Shown here: in pieces, positions 1 through 5,322 of the stretch | Layout of the letters: every line of letters begins with the position of its first letter | Position numbering within the stretch: the first letter of the stretch is position 1 | Assembly (NCBI GenBank): GCA_964505725.1 | Contig: CAZDJK010000059.1 | Location: 1 to 9,461, forward strand | DNA from: CAVRJC01 sp964505725 | Lineage (GTDB): Bacteria; Actinomycetota; Acidimicrobiia; IMCC26256; DASPTH01 | Length of the DNA: 9,461 nucleotides | Direction of reading: 5' to 3' | Program-made: the position numbers and the translations under genes | The notes under the pieces: generated by a model | Told to the model about the DNA's origin: nothing | Seen by the model: only the letters and a program-made list of their open reading frames with translations | The model's database searches: none

Positions 1-462
1 CGGACGCGCCTCGAGCACCGCGTCGAGGTGGCCCTGGCTGATGATCACGTGCTGCTGGCGGCCCACGCCCGTGTCGGAGAGCAGCTCTTGGATGTCGAGC
101 AGCCGGCAGGGCGCGCCGTTGATGGCGTACTCGCTGTCGCCGGAGCGGAACAGCGTGCGGGTGATGGTGACCTCGGAGAACTCGATCGGCAGCAGGCCGG
201 CGGCGTTGTCGATCGTGAGCGACACCTCGGCGCGCCCGAGGGCGGGGCGGTCGGGGGTGCCCGCGAAGATGACATCGTCCATCTTCCCGCCGCGCAGGGT
301 CCGGGGCCCCTGCGCGCCGAGCACCCACGCCACCGCGTCGACGAGGTTCGACTTGCCGGACCCGTTGGGGCCGACGACCACGGTGACGCCGGGCTCGAAC
401 TCGAGCACCGTCTTGTCGGCGAACGACTTGAACCCGCGCAGCGTCAGCGACTTGAGGAACAC
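1..462 (-). CDS. smc: Chromosome partition protein SMC (N-terminal part, runs off the window)
   Basis: This is the first 154 residues of SMC, the ATPase that with ScpA and ScpB forms the bacterial condensin complex and organises and segregates the nucleoid. The visible part is the N-terminal half of the ABC-type head: the family opening MFLKSLTLRGFKSFADK, Walker A GPNGSGKS at residues 31-38, and the Q-loop region HVIISQGHLD at about 138-147 (Gln143). The hinge, the coiled coils and the C-terminal head with the signature motif and Walker B lie beyond base 1; SMC proteins are usually about 1,150-1,200 residues. The GTG start at 462 is chosen because it gives the family's standard N-terminus; no strong Shine-Dalgarno lies at normal distance. 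It begins 51 bases after the mutM stop and is probably cotranscribed with it. rnc-mutM-smc is a familiar actinobacterial series. Confidence 0.95.
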   Translation of the reverse strand, partial: MFLKSLTLRGFKSFADKTVLEFEPGVTVVVGPNGSGKSNLVDAVAWVLGAQGPRTLRGGKMDDVIFAGTPDRPALGRAEVSLTIDNAAGLLPIEFSEVTITRTLFRSGDSEYAINGAPCRLLDIQELLSDTGVGRQQHVIISQGHLDAVLEARP

Positions 463-479
463 GCGCGGGATCGTAGCGA

Positions 480-511
480 CGGGCTCCCGCCGTTCCGCGG
501 CAAAGCGCCCG
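480..511 (-). other. Possible interrupted hairpin in the mutM-smc spacer
   Basis: On the coding strand the spacer can fold with an outer stem CGGGC (511-507) / GCCCG (484-480) and an inner stem GCCG (501-498) / CGGC (492-489) around a CGGAA loop. A GGGAG (488-484), the only Shine-Dalgarno-like element before smc, lies in the 3' arm, 21 bases from the GTG start. There is no run of T after it, so it is not an intrinsic terminator. In GC-rich DNA such stems arise often by chance, so any role in smc translation or mRNA processing is speculative. Confidence 0.25.
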
Positions 512-513
512 GA

Positions 514-1353
514 CTACACCTGGCAGGCAGAGCAGTAGAAGGTGGAGCGCCCCGCGTAGCGCTCACGCACGATCGGGTGGCGGCAGCGTGGGCACGCCTC
601 GCCCTCACGGGCGTAGACGTTGTGGAACTGCTGGAACCCGCCCGGCCGCCCGAAGAGGTCGACGTACTGCTCGTCGGCGAGCGACGAGCCGCGGTGCTTC
701 ACGGCCTCCTGGAGCGTCTCCATCATGGAGCGGTAGAGCCGGCGGACCTCCTGCGAGGTGAGCGAGTCGCTCATGCGGTCCCAGCGGAGGCCGGCGCCCC
801 AGAGGATCTCGTCGCTGTAGATGTTGCCGATGCCGGCGATGACCTTCTGGTCCATGAGCAGCGGCTTGAGCTTGCCGTGACGGTCGGCCATGAGGGACCC
901 GAAGTGCTCCCACGACATCGCAGACTCGAGCGGGTCGATGCCGAGGTGCGCGAGCTCGGGCACCTGCTTCTCGACCTGGTCCGTCTCGGTCACGAACATC
1001 TCGCCGAACGTGCGGGGATCGACGAACCGCAGCTGGCCGCCCTGCGTGAAGGTGATCACGACGTGGGTGTGCTTCGCCATCGGCTCGCGCGAGGTCTTCG
1101 CCCGCAACAGCTGGCCGGACATGCCGAGGTGCACGACGAGCACCTCGTCGCCGTCGAGCTTCAACAGGAGGTACTTGCCGCGGCGCTCGACGCCGGTGAT
1201 CTTCTTGCCCACGAGCCGGGTGGCGAACTGCTTGCGGTTGTGGTGCCGCCGCACGGCACGCATGCCGTCGGCCTCGACGCCCTTGACCTTCCGGCCCACG
1301 ACCTCGCGCTCGAGGTCGCGCCGGATCACCTCGACCTCGGGGAGCTCAGGCAT
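514..1353 (-). CDS. mutM: Formamidopyrimidine-DNA glycosylase (Fpg/MutM)
   Basis: Bifunctional base-excision repair enzyme that removes 8-oxoguanine and ring-opened purines and cuts the abasic site by beta,delta-elimination. The 279-residue product has the usual family length. Visible features: catalytic N-terminus MPELPEVE (Pro2 nucleophile, Glu3), Lys60 in the position of E. coli Lys57, the LGMSGQL strand at 76-82, DPRTFG at 112-117, the helix-two-turn-helix region around IAGIGNIYSDEILW (172-185), and a C-terminal zinc finger with Cys254, Cys257, Cys274 and Cys277, including the DNA-contacting Arg269 in GRST. The ATG at 1353 is fixed by the need for Pro2. It overlaps the end of rnc by 8 bases, so translation is probably coupled to rnc. 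Fpg, and not the related Nei (endonuclease VIII), is indicated by the PELPEVE start and the pairing with rnc and smc. Confidence 0.96.
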   Translation of the reverse strand: MPELPEVEVIRRDLEREVVGRKVKGVEADGMRAVRRHHNRKQFATRLVGKKITGVERRGKYLLLKLDGDEVLVVHLGMSGQLLRAKTSREPMAKHTHVVITFTQGGQLRFVDPRTFGEMFVTETDQVEKQVPELAHLGIDPLESAMSWEHFGSLMADRHGKLKPLLMDQKVIAGIGNIYSDEILWGAGLRWDRMSDSLTSQEVRRLYRSMMETLQEAVKHRGSSLADEQYVDLFGRPGGFQQFHNVYAREGEACPRCRHPIVRERYAGRSTFYCSACQV

Positions 1354-2098
1354 CGACCACGCCCCCGACCTCGCTCCGGGCCCGGCCGGTCTCGGCCTGC
1401 AACCGCTCCCACGCGCTGCGGGCGGCGGCCTGCTCGGCCGCCTTCTTCGACCGCCCCTCGCCGGTGCCGTAGAGCGTTCCCGCGATCGACACGGTGGCGA
1501 AGAACCACTTGCTGTGGTCGGGTCCCTCGTGACGCACCTGGTAGCGCGGCAGTTGTTCAGCCCGCCGTGCCGCGAGCTCCTGCAGGCGCGTCTTGTAGTC
1601 GCCGCCACCGGGGCCCGCGGCCTGCTCGCGGATGCGGCCCTCGAGCGCGCTGAGCACCACGCGCGAGGCGACCTCGAGACCGGCGTCGATGTAGACGGCC
1701 GCGATGACGGCCTCCATCGCGTCGGCCAGGATCGACGACTTGGCGCGTCCGCCCGACGTATCCTCGCCCTTGCCCAGGCGCAGCGCGGCCCCGAGGTCGA
1801 TCTCGTTCGCGACCTCCGCGAGCGTCTCGGCGCTGACGACGACCGCACGCAGCTTGGCGAGCTCGCCCTCGGGCATCGTCGGGTACTCGTCGTACACGAA
1901 GGTCGTCACCACGAACCCGAGCACCGAGTCGCCCAAGAACTCGAGTCGCTCGTTCGACTCCTCGATGCCCTGTTCCGAGCAGTACGAGCGGTGGGTGAGC
2001 GCGCGCTCGAGAAGCGACGGGTCGCGGAAGGTCCAGCCGATCGCGAGCTGCAACCGCGCGTCGACCTCGACCGCGGGGGCGTGGACCTCGCTCGCCAT
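1346..2098 (-). CDS. rnc: Ribonuclease III
   Basis: Double-strand-specific endoribonuclease that processes rRNA precursors and structured mRNAs. At 250 residues it has the two standard parts. The catalytic domain (about 10-160) carries the signature NERLEFLGD at 49-57. Counting from E. coli, the acidic residues Glu50, Glu53, Asp57, Glu77, Asp126 and Glu129 (DAMEA) all line up, so the enzyme should be active. A C-terminal double-stranded RNA-binding domain (about 167-236) begins at DYKTRLQEL and ends with the GRSKKAAEQAAA helix. The ATG at 2098 shares its A with the TGA of acpP (TGATG), which strongly suggests termination-reinitiation coupling. An acpP-rnc neighbourhood is known from Firmicutes, and rnc-mutM-smc from actinobacteria; this window combines both. 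Confidence 0.97.
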   Translation of the reverse strand: MASEVHAPAVEVDARLQLAIGWTFRDPSLLERALTHRSYCSEQGIEESNERLEFLGDSVLGFVVTTFVYDEYPTMPEGELAKLRAVVVSAETLAEVANEIDLGAALRLGKGEDTSGGRAKSSILADAMEAVIAAVYIDAGLEVASRVVLSALEGRIREQAAGPGGGDYKTRLQELAARRAEQLPRYQVRHEGPDHSKWFFATVSIAGTLYGTGEGRSKKAAEQAAARSAWERLQAETGRARSEVGGVVDA

Positions 2099-2397
2099 CA
2101 GGTCGTCCCGTCCAGCCGGCTGGTCACGTACTCCACCGCGTCCCGGACGGTGTGCAGGTCCGCCAGGTCCTCGTCGTCGAACGTGAAGCCGACGGTCCGT
2201 TCGCCGAGCTCCTGCTCGATCGCCTCGACGAGCTCGATGAGCGCCAGCGAGTCGGCGTCGAGATCCTCCGCGAACCGCGAGTCGAGCGTCACACCGTCCT
2301 CGTCGATCTCGAGGATCTCGGCCAACCGCTCCCGGATGATCGCGAAGACCTCGTCGGGGCCGAGGGGGCTGCGCTCGACGTGCGTCTCAGCCGGCAC
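2098..2397 (-). CDS. acpP: Acyl carrier protein, divergent
   Basis: Small acidic carrier that holds growing acyl chains on a 4'-phosphopantetheine arm, here probably serving fatty acid synthesis and PlsX. From the GTG at 2397 the product has 99 residues. The attachment site is Ser50 in DLDADSLALIELVEAIEQ (45-62), followed by the expected helix II. It departs from the textbook form: DSLA instead of DSLD or DSLE after the serine, a longer segment ERTVGFTFDDEDLADL between helices II and IV, and about 12 extra N-terminal residues before the first helix. The start is chosen because GGGAGG lies 9 bases upstream; an ATG at 2466 would add a basic, non-ACP-like stretch lying wholly inside plsX. It overlaps the plsX stop by 11 bases and the rnc start by 1. 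A dedicated ACP rather than the main fatty-acid ACP cannot be excluded. Confidence 0.9.
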   Translation of the reverse strand: MPAETHVERSPLGPDEVFAIIRERLAEILEIDEDGVTLDSRFAEDLDADSLALIELVEAIEQELGERTVGFTFDDEDLADLHTVRDAVEYVTSRLDGTT

Positions 2398-3373
2398 CGC
2401 CCACCGCCTCCCGGACCCGGCGCACGACGTCGGACTCGACCGCCTCGAGCGCGCGTGCCACCGCACTGCGGATGGCGAGCGCGCGCGATGAGCCGTGCGC
2501 GATCACGCAGACACCCTGGACCCCGAGCAGGAGCGAACCGCCGACATGATCGGGATCCACCTGCTCGGCCGCGCCCAGGAGCACGGGCACGACGGTGTCG
2601 TGGACGGCGCGCGTCTCGGGCGTGGACCCGAGCGCGTCGAGCACCAGCTTGGCCATGGCGCGGATCGCGCCTTCGAGCGCCTTCAACGCGACGTTGCCGG
2701 TGAACCCGTCGGACACGATCACGTCGACGCCGGGACGCATGAGGTCGCGCCCTTCCACGTTGCCGCAGAACCCGGGAATCGCCTGCAACAGCTCGAACGC
2801 CTGCTTGTGGAGCTGGTCGCCCTTGCTCGGCTCCTCGCCGTTGGACAACAGGCCGATCGTCGGCTCGGCCACCCCGGCGCGCACGCGTGCGTACTCCCGG
2901 CCCATGAGCGCGAACTGCACCAGCCATTCCGCGCTGCAGTCGACGGTGGCGCCGGCATCGACCAGGATCTGGACACCGTGGCCCGGCACCGGGATCGGGG
3001 CGGCGATCGCGGGGCGGGCGATGCCCTTCACGCGCCCGATGCGCAACAGCGCGGCCGCCATCGCGGCGCCGGTGTTCCCCGCGCTGACCATCGCGTCGGC
3101 GCCGCCGTCGCGCACCAACTGCGCGCACCGGACGATCGACGACTCCTTCTTCTTCCGCACCACCGTGGGCGCGTCGTGCATCTCGACCACGTCCGGTGCG
3201 TGCACGATCTCGATGCTGGTGGCGTGAGCGGGGATGCGTGGCTCGAGCACGTCGGCGCGGCCCACCAGAACGACGCGCACGTCGAGCTCCTCGACCGCCT
3301 GCACGGCGCCGGCGACGATCTCGTCGGGCGCGTGGTCACCACCCATCGCGTCGACGGCGATTGCCGTGCTCAT
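2387..3373 (-). CDS. plsX: Phosphate acyltransferase PlsX
   Basis: Peripheral membrane enzyme that interconverts acyl-ACP plus phosphate and acyl-phosphate plus ACP. PlsY then uses acyl-phosphate to acylate glycerol-3-phosphate, the first step of phospholipid synthesis. The 328-residue product has the normal family length and its conserved blocks in order: DAMGGDHAP (8-16), SAGNTGA (97-103), GLLSNGEEPSKG (174-185), GNVEGRD (204-210), SDGFTGN (221-227) and IAHGSS (291-296). The ATG at 3373 gives the family N-terminus and has GGGAGG 9 bases upstream. It lies 29 bases after rpmF and overlaps acpP, which encodes its own substrate or product carrier. Next to yceD-rpmF it copies the E. coli order yceD-rpmF-plsX. 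As I recall, mycobacteria lack PlsX and use a PlsB-type route, so its presence speaks for a deep-branching actinobacterium. Confidence 0.97.
   Translation of the reverse strand: MSTAIAVDAMGGDHAPDEIVAGAVQAVEELDVRVVLVGRADVLEPRIPAHATSIEIVHAPDVVEMHDAPTVVRKKKESSIVRCAQLVRDGGADAMVSAGNTGAAMAAALLRIGRVKGIARPAIAAPIPVPGHGVQILVDAGATVDCSAEWLVQFALMGREYARVRAGVAEPTIGLLSNGEEPSKGDQLHKQAFELLQAIPGFCGNVEGRDLMRPGVDVIVSDGFTGNVALKALEGAIRAMAKLVLDALGSTPETRAVHDTVVPVLLGAAEQVDPDHVGGSLLLGVQGVCVIAHGSSRALAIRSAVARALEAVESDVVRRVREAVGGAG
2407..2412 (-). promoter_or_regulatory. Shine-Dalgarno site of acpP
   Basis: GGGAGG on the coding strand ends 9 bases before the GTG at 2397. It lies inside the last codons of plsX and is the main reason for choosing that GTG as the acpP start. 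Confidence 0.75.
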
Positions 3374-3382
3374 CGCGCTGTG

Positions 3383-3388
3383 CCTCCC
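3383..3388 (-). promoter_or_regulatory. Shine-Dalgarno site of plsX
   Basis: GGGAGG lies 9 bases before the plsX ATG (3373), inside the 29-base rpmF-plsX spacer. It confirms the short PlsX start over any longer reading of the same frame, which would extend back through rpmF. Confidence 0.75.
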
Positions 3389-3402
3389 GCGTCCCCCGCC
3401 CG

Positions 3403-3582
3403 CTAGTCGACGTCGATCACCTGGCGGCCGCTGTACCAGCCACAGTTGCTGCACACGATGTGCGGCTGCTTGACCGCACCACAGTTCGGGCAGATCGACC
3501 GCGCCGGCGCGGCGAGGCGCCAGTTCGATGCGCGCCGCGCACGCGTCTTGCTTCTCGGGGTCTTCCGCTTCGGGACGGGCAT
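3403..3582 (-). CDS. rpmF: 50S ribosomal protein L32
   Basis: Small protein of the large ribosomal subunit, 59 residues here, the usual length. The start MPVPKRKTPRSKTRARRA is the typical basic N-terminal arm of bacterial L32. A zinc ribbon follows, with CPNC at residues 31-34 and CSNC at 44-47, making this the four-cysteine, zinc-binding form. Some actinobacteria also carry a cysteine-free paralogue used in zinc starvation; none is in this window. The ATG at 3582 has AGGAG 5 bases upstream. The gene follows yceD after 27 bases, the near-universal yceD-rpmF pair, and precedes plsX by 29 bases. Confidence 0.96.
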   Translation of the reverse strand: MPVPKRKTPRSKTRARRASNWRLAAPARSICPNCGAVKQPHIVCSNCGWYSGRQVIDVD

Positions 3583-3587
3583 CGGGG

Positions 3588-3592
3588 CTCCT
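3588..3592 (-). promoter_or_regulatory. Shine-Dalgarno site of rpmF
   Basis: AGGAG on the coding strand lies 5 bases before the rpmF ATG at 3582, within the 27-base yceD-rpmF spacer. It supports this small reading frame as a translated gene. Confidence 0.7.
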
Positions 3593-3609
3593 CGATCGGG
3601 TGGTGGTGA

Positions 3610-4107
3610 CTAGAGCTCGAGCTCGATGAGCGCGGCCCACCGGGGGTCGACGGGGGACGCGTCGTCGGCCGCGGTGTCGTCGGCGGCGGGCTCGGGCGCG
3701 GGGCCCGTTCCCTCCGGGAGGCCGAGCTCCGCGCAGCGGGGGGTGAGCGGGAGCTCGATGAGGATCGCGTCGCGCACGAGCTGCTCCAGGTCGAGCTGGT
3801 GGCCCTCGATGGGATAGGTCTCGCCGTCGCGCGATGCGTGCTCCTCGAAGAGCTCCCCGACCGGGAGGTCGAGGTCGGCCTCGAGCTCGCGCAGGCAGTG
3901 GCTGCACTCGCCCTCCCAGCGCGCGCGCACCGTGCCTCGGGCGACGATCCCGTCGGGCACCCGCTCGAGCACGAGATCGGCTTCGAGCGGCTCGCGGACC
4001 GCGACCGTGCCGACGCCGAGCCCGTCGAGCGCCGCGCGCACCCGGACCGGCCGACGCGCGCCCGGGTGGGTCAGGAGGTCGGCGACGTCAATGCGGAATT
4101 CGTCCAT
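3610..4107 (-). CDS. yceD: YceD/DUF177 family protein (large-subunit rRNA accumulation factor family)
   Basis: This 165-residue protein belongs to the YceD/DUF177 family, linked in E. coli and plants to 23S rRNA accumulation or processing and nearly always encoded just before rpmF, as here. Family marks are the central block WEGECSHCLRELEADLDLPVGELF (64-87) with the C68-x2-C71 pair, the acidic segment LDLEQLVRDAILIELPL (105-121) and the ending DPRWAALIEL (154-163). Odd: family members with a full zinc ribbon have further cysteines after the PLTPxC position, but here only Cys125 remains and the sequence runs into a Pro/Ala/Asp-rich linker (131-153). Zinc binding may therefore be lost or incomplete. 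The ATG at 4107 lacks a strong Shine-Dalgarno. It is the first gene after the largest gap in the window and may begin a transcript running into rpmF and plsX. Confidence 0.88.
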   Translation of the reverse strand: MDEFRIDVADLLTHPGARRPVRVRAALDGLGVGTVAVREPLEADLVLERVPDGIVARGTVRARWEGECSHCLRELEADLDLPVGELFEEHASRDGETYPIEGHQLDLEQLVRDAILIELPLTPRCAELGLPEGTGPAPEPAADDTAADDASPVDPRWAALIELEL

Positions 4108-4213
4108 GTCTGGGCGGCCTGCGGCGGGGCGGACTTCGACTCGCGGGTGCGAGGAGCGCCGTGCGGCCGGGAAACCAGGATAGCAGGCGACGGATGGGCG
4201 GGCGGGTTGTCCC
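4108..4213 (-). promoter_or_regulatory. Non-coding gap with a candidate extended -10 promoter for yceD-rpmF-plsX
   Basis: This 106-base gap is the longest in the window. On the coding strand it holds TGCTATCCT (4185-4177), which fits an extended -10 element (TGn before TATnnT). That would put the transcript start near 4170 and leave a leader of about 60 bases before the yceD ATG. No convincing -35 hexamer sits 17 bases upstream (CCGCCC there). A small perfect stem, CTCGC-loop-GCGAG (4153-4140), lies in the would-be leader. E. coli also has a promoter before yceD-rpmF, which makes one here plausible. The call rests on a single motif in GC-rich DNA. Confidence 0.35.
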
Positions 4214-4765
4214 TTAGGGAGTGTCCTGGTCGAAAGGTCCGAATTCGTCGCCCCCCCCGGGGAGGCCCCCGAGCCCGCCGCCGTCGGCTTCGCCGAGCGG
4301 CTCGACCACGGCCTGGAGCTGCTCGCGGCCCTTGTGGACCGCCTGCATGGTGCGGTCGAGCACCACCTCGAACGCGGCGAGCTTCTGGTCGATGTAGTCC
4401 TCGGCCTCGTGGCGCAGCCGACGGGAGTCCGACTCCGCGTGGGCGACGACCTGCTGCGCGACCCGGCGGGCCTCGCGCGCGACCTCGGTGCGCTCCACCA
4501 TCCGCTCGGCCTGCACGCGCGCCGCCTCGACGATGTCCTCCGCGTCCCGCCGCGCCTGCGAGAGGTACTCGTCGCGCTCCTTCAGCAACCAGCGCGCGTG
4601 CCGCAGCTCGTCGGGCATCGTGCTCAGCGCGTGGTCGAGCAGCTCCAGCGCCTCGTCCCGGTTCACGAGCACCGAGGCCGACATTGGCATCGTGCGCGCG
4701 GTGTCGATCATCTCCCGGATCTGCAAGAGGATCGTCTCGAGGTCGTAGGCCTGCTGCTCACTCAT
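4214..4765 (-). CDS. SepIVA/DivIVA-like coiled-coil septation protein
   Basis: This 183-residue protein resembles mycobacterial SepIVA (Rv2927c), a DivIVA-domain factor needed for septation, which sits in the same place just upstream of the yceD gene. The N-terminal part contains an LLQIREMIDTARTMPMSASV stretch (13-32), then NRDEALELLDHALSTMPDEL (35-54), and then a long charged coiled coil (about 55-150) rich in Ala, Glu and Arg, suited to self-assembly at the membrane. There is no signal peptide or transmembrane segment. The tail (156-183) is a Gly/Pro/Asp-rich, probably disordered extension. As I recall SepIVA is about 245 residues, so this version has a shorter coiled coil. A run of eight G on the coding strand (4258-4251) sits in the tail. 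Start ATG 4765, 26 bases after coaD. Superficial likeness to the ATP synthase b subunit comes from the coiled coil. Confidence 0.78.
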   Translation of the reverse strand: MSEQQAYDLETILLQIREMIDTARTMPMSASVLVNRDEALELLDHALSTMPDELRHARWLLKERDEYLSQARRDAEDIVEAARVQAERMVERTEVAREARRVAQQVVAHAESDSRRLRHEAEDYIDQKLAAFEVVLDRTMQAVHKGREQLQAVVEPLGEADGGGLGGLPGGGDEFGPFDQDTP

Positions 4766-4791
4766 GGCCGTGGCATCCCGCGCTCAGGGCG

Positions 4792-5289
4792 TCACCCGCC
4801 GCCGTCGATCCCGACGCCGAACTTCTTCTGGAGCTGGATCACCACCCCAGGAGGGACCATGGCCGAGACGTCCCCGCCGAACTTCGCCACCTCGCAGACG
4901 AGGCTGGACGACAGGAAGGACCACTGCGGGCTGGTCGATACGAAGAAGGTGTCGACCCCGGAGAGCCGCTGGTTCATCTGCGCCATCTGGAGCTCGTAGT
5001 CGAAGTCGGAGACCGCCCGGAGCCCCTTCACGATTGCGGTGGCCCCGAGCTCCCGGGCGAAGTCGACGACGAGCCCGGTGAGGCTGTCGATGCGAACGTT
5101 GTCGAGGTGGCCGACGACCTCGGCGAGCATCTCCTGGCGCTCGGCGAGGGTGAACCGGGACTGGGCCTTCTGCGGATTGCGGGTGACCGCGACGATCACC
5201 TCGTCGAAGTGGCGGGCCGTCCGCTCGATGATGTCGAGATGCCCGTTCGTGACGGGATCGAACGAGCCCGGGCAGAGGGCGATCGACAC
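4792..5289 (-). CDS. coaD: Phosphopantetheine adenylyltransferase
   Basis: Penultimate enzyme of coenzyme A synthesis: it joins 4'-phosphopantetheine and ATP to dephospho-CoA and pyrophosphate in the cytosol. The 165-residue length is standard. Nucleotidyltransferase marks are CPGSFDPVTNGH at 6-17 with the catalytic TNGH, KGLRAVSDFDYE at 88-99, and WSFLSSSLVCEVA at 123-135, matching the family's ISSSLVKEVA block. The GTG at 5289 is well supported by AGGAGG 7 bases upstream, the best ribosome-binding site in the window. It starts 33 bases after rsmD; rsmD-coaD is one of the most conserved bacterial gene pairs. CoA made through this enzyme also supplies the prosthetic arm of the ACP encoded downstream. 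Confidence 0.97.
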   Translation of the reverse strand: MSIALCPGSFDPVTNGHLDIIERTARHFDEVIVAVTRNPQKAQSRFTLAERQEMLAEVVGHLDNVRIDSLTGLVVDFARELGATAIVKGLRAVSDFDYELQMAQMNQRLSGVDTFFVSTSPQWSFLSSSLVCEVAKFGGDVSAMVPPGVVIQLQKKFGVGIDGGG

Positions 5290-5296
5290 GCGCTGT

Positions 5297-5302
5297 CCTC
5301 CT
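5297..5302 (-). promoter_or_regulatory. Shine-Dalgarno site of coaD
   Basis: AGGAGG, a perfect consensus, ends 7 bases before the GTG at 5289 and fixes that codon as the coaD start. Confidence 0.85.
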
Positions 5303-5322
5303 GCTGGTGCGGCTACGCAACG

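Noticed and set aside
28..1653. A 541-codon plus-strand open frame across smc, mutM and rnc.
   Set aside because: Complement shadow of three well-identified genes; no domain, no start context, low-complexity composition.
1354..1848. In-frame upstream extension of mutM to 1848 giving a 444-residue protein.
   Set aside because: The added part is Arg/Ser-rich shadow of rnc, and Fpg needs Pro2 directly after the initiator Met at 1353.
890..2491. A 533-codon plus-strand open frame opposite mutM, rnc and acpP.
   Set aside because: Same reason: antisense shadow in very GC-rich coding DNA where stop codons are rare in all frames.
3374..3907. In-frame extension of PlsX to 3907 (506 residues), suggesting a fusion.
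   Set aside because: The extension lies over rpmF and part of yceD, has no domain, and the ATG at 3373 has a strong Shine-Dalgarno and the standard PlsX N-terminus.
4140..4153. CTCGC/GCGAG stem considered as a terminator after the SepIVA-like gene.
   Set aside because: Only five pairs, far from the stop codon and without a T run, so no sign of intrinsic termination.
4207..4219. Small palindrome TCCCT-T-AGGGA at the stop of the SepIVA-like gene, considered as an operator.
   Set aside because: Five-base arms around a stop codon, single copy, no second site; chance is sufficient.
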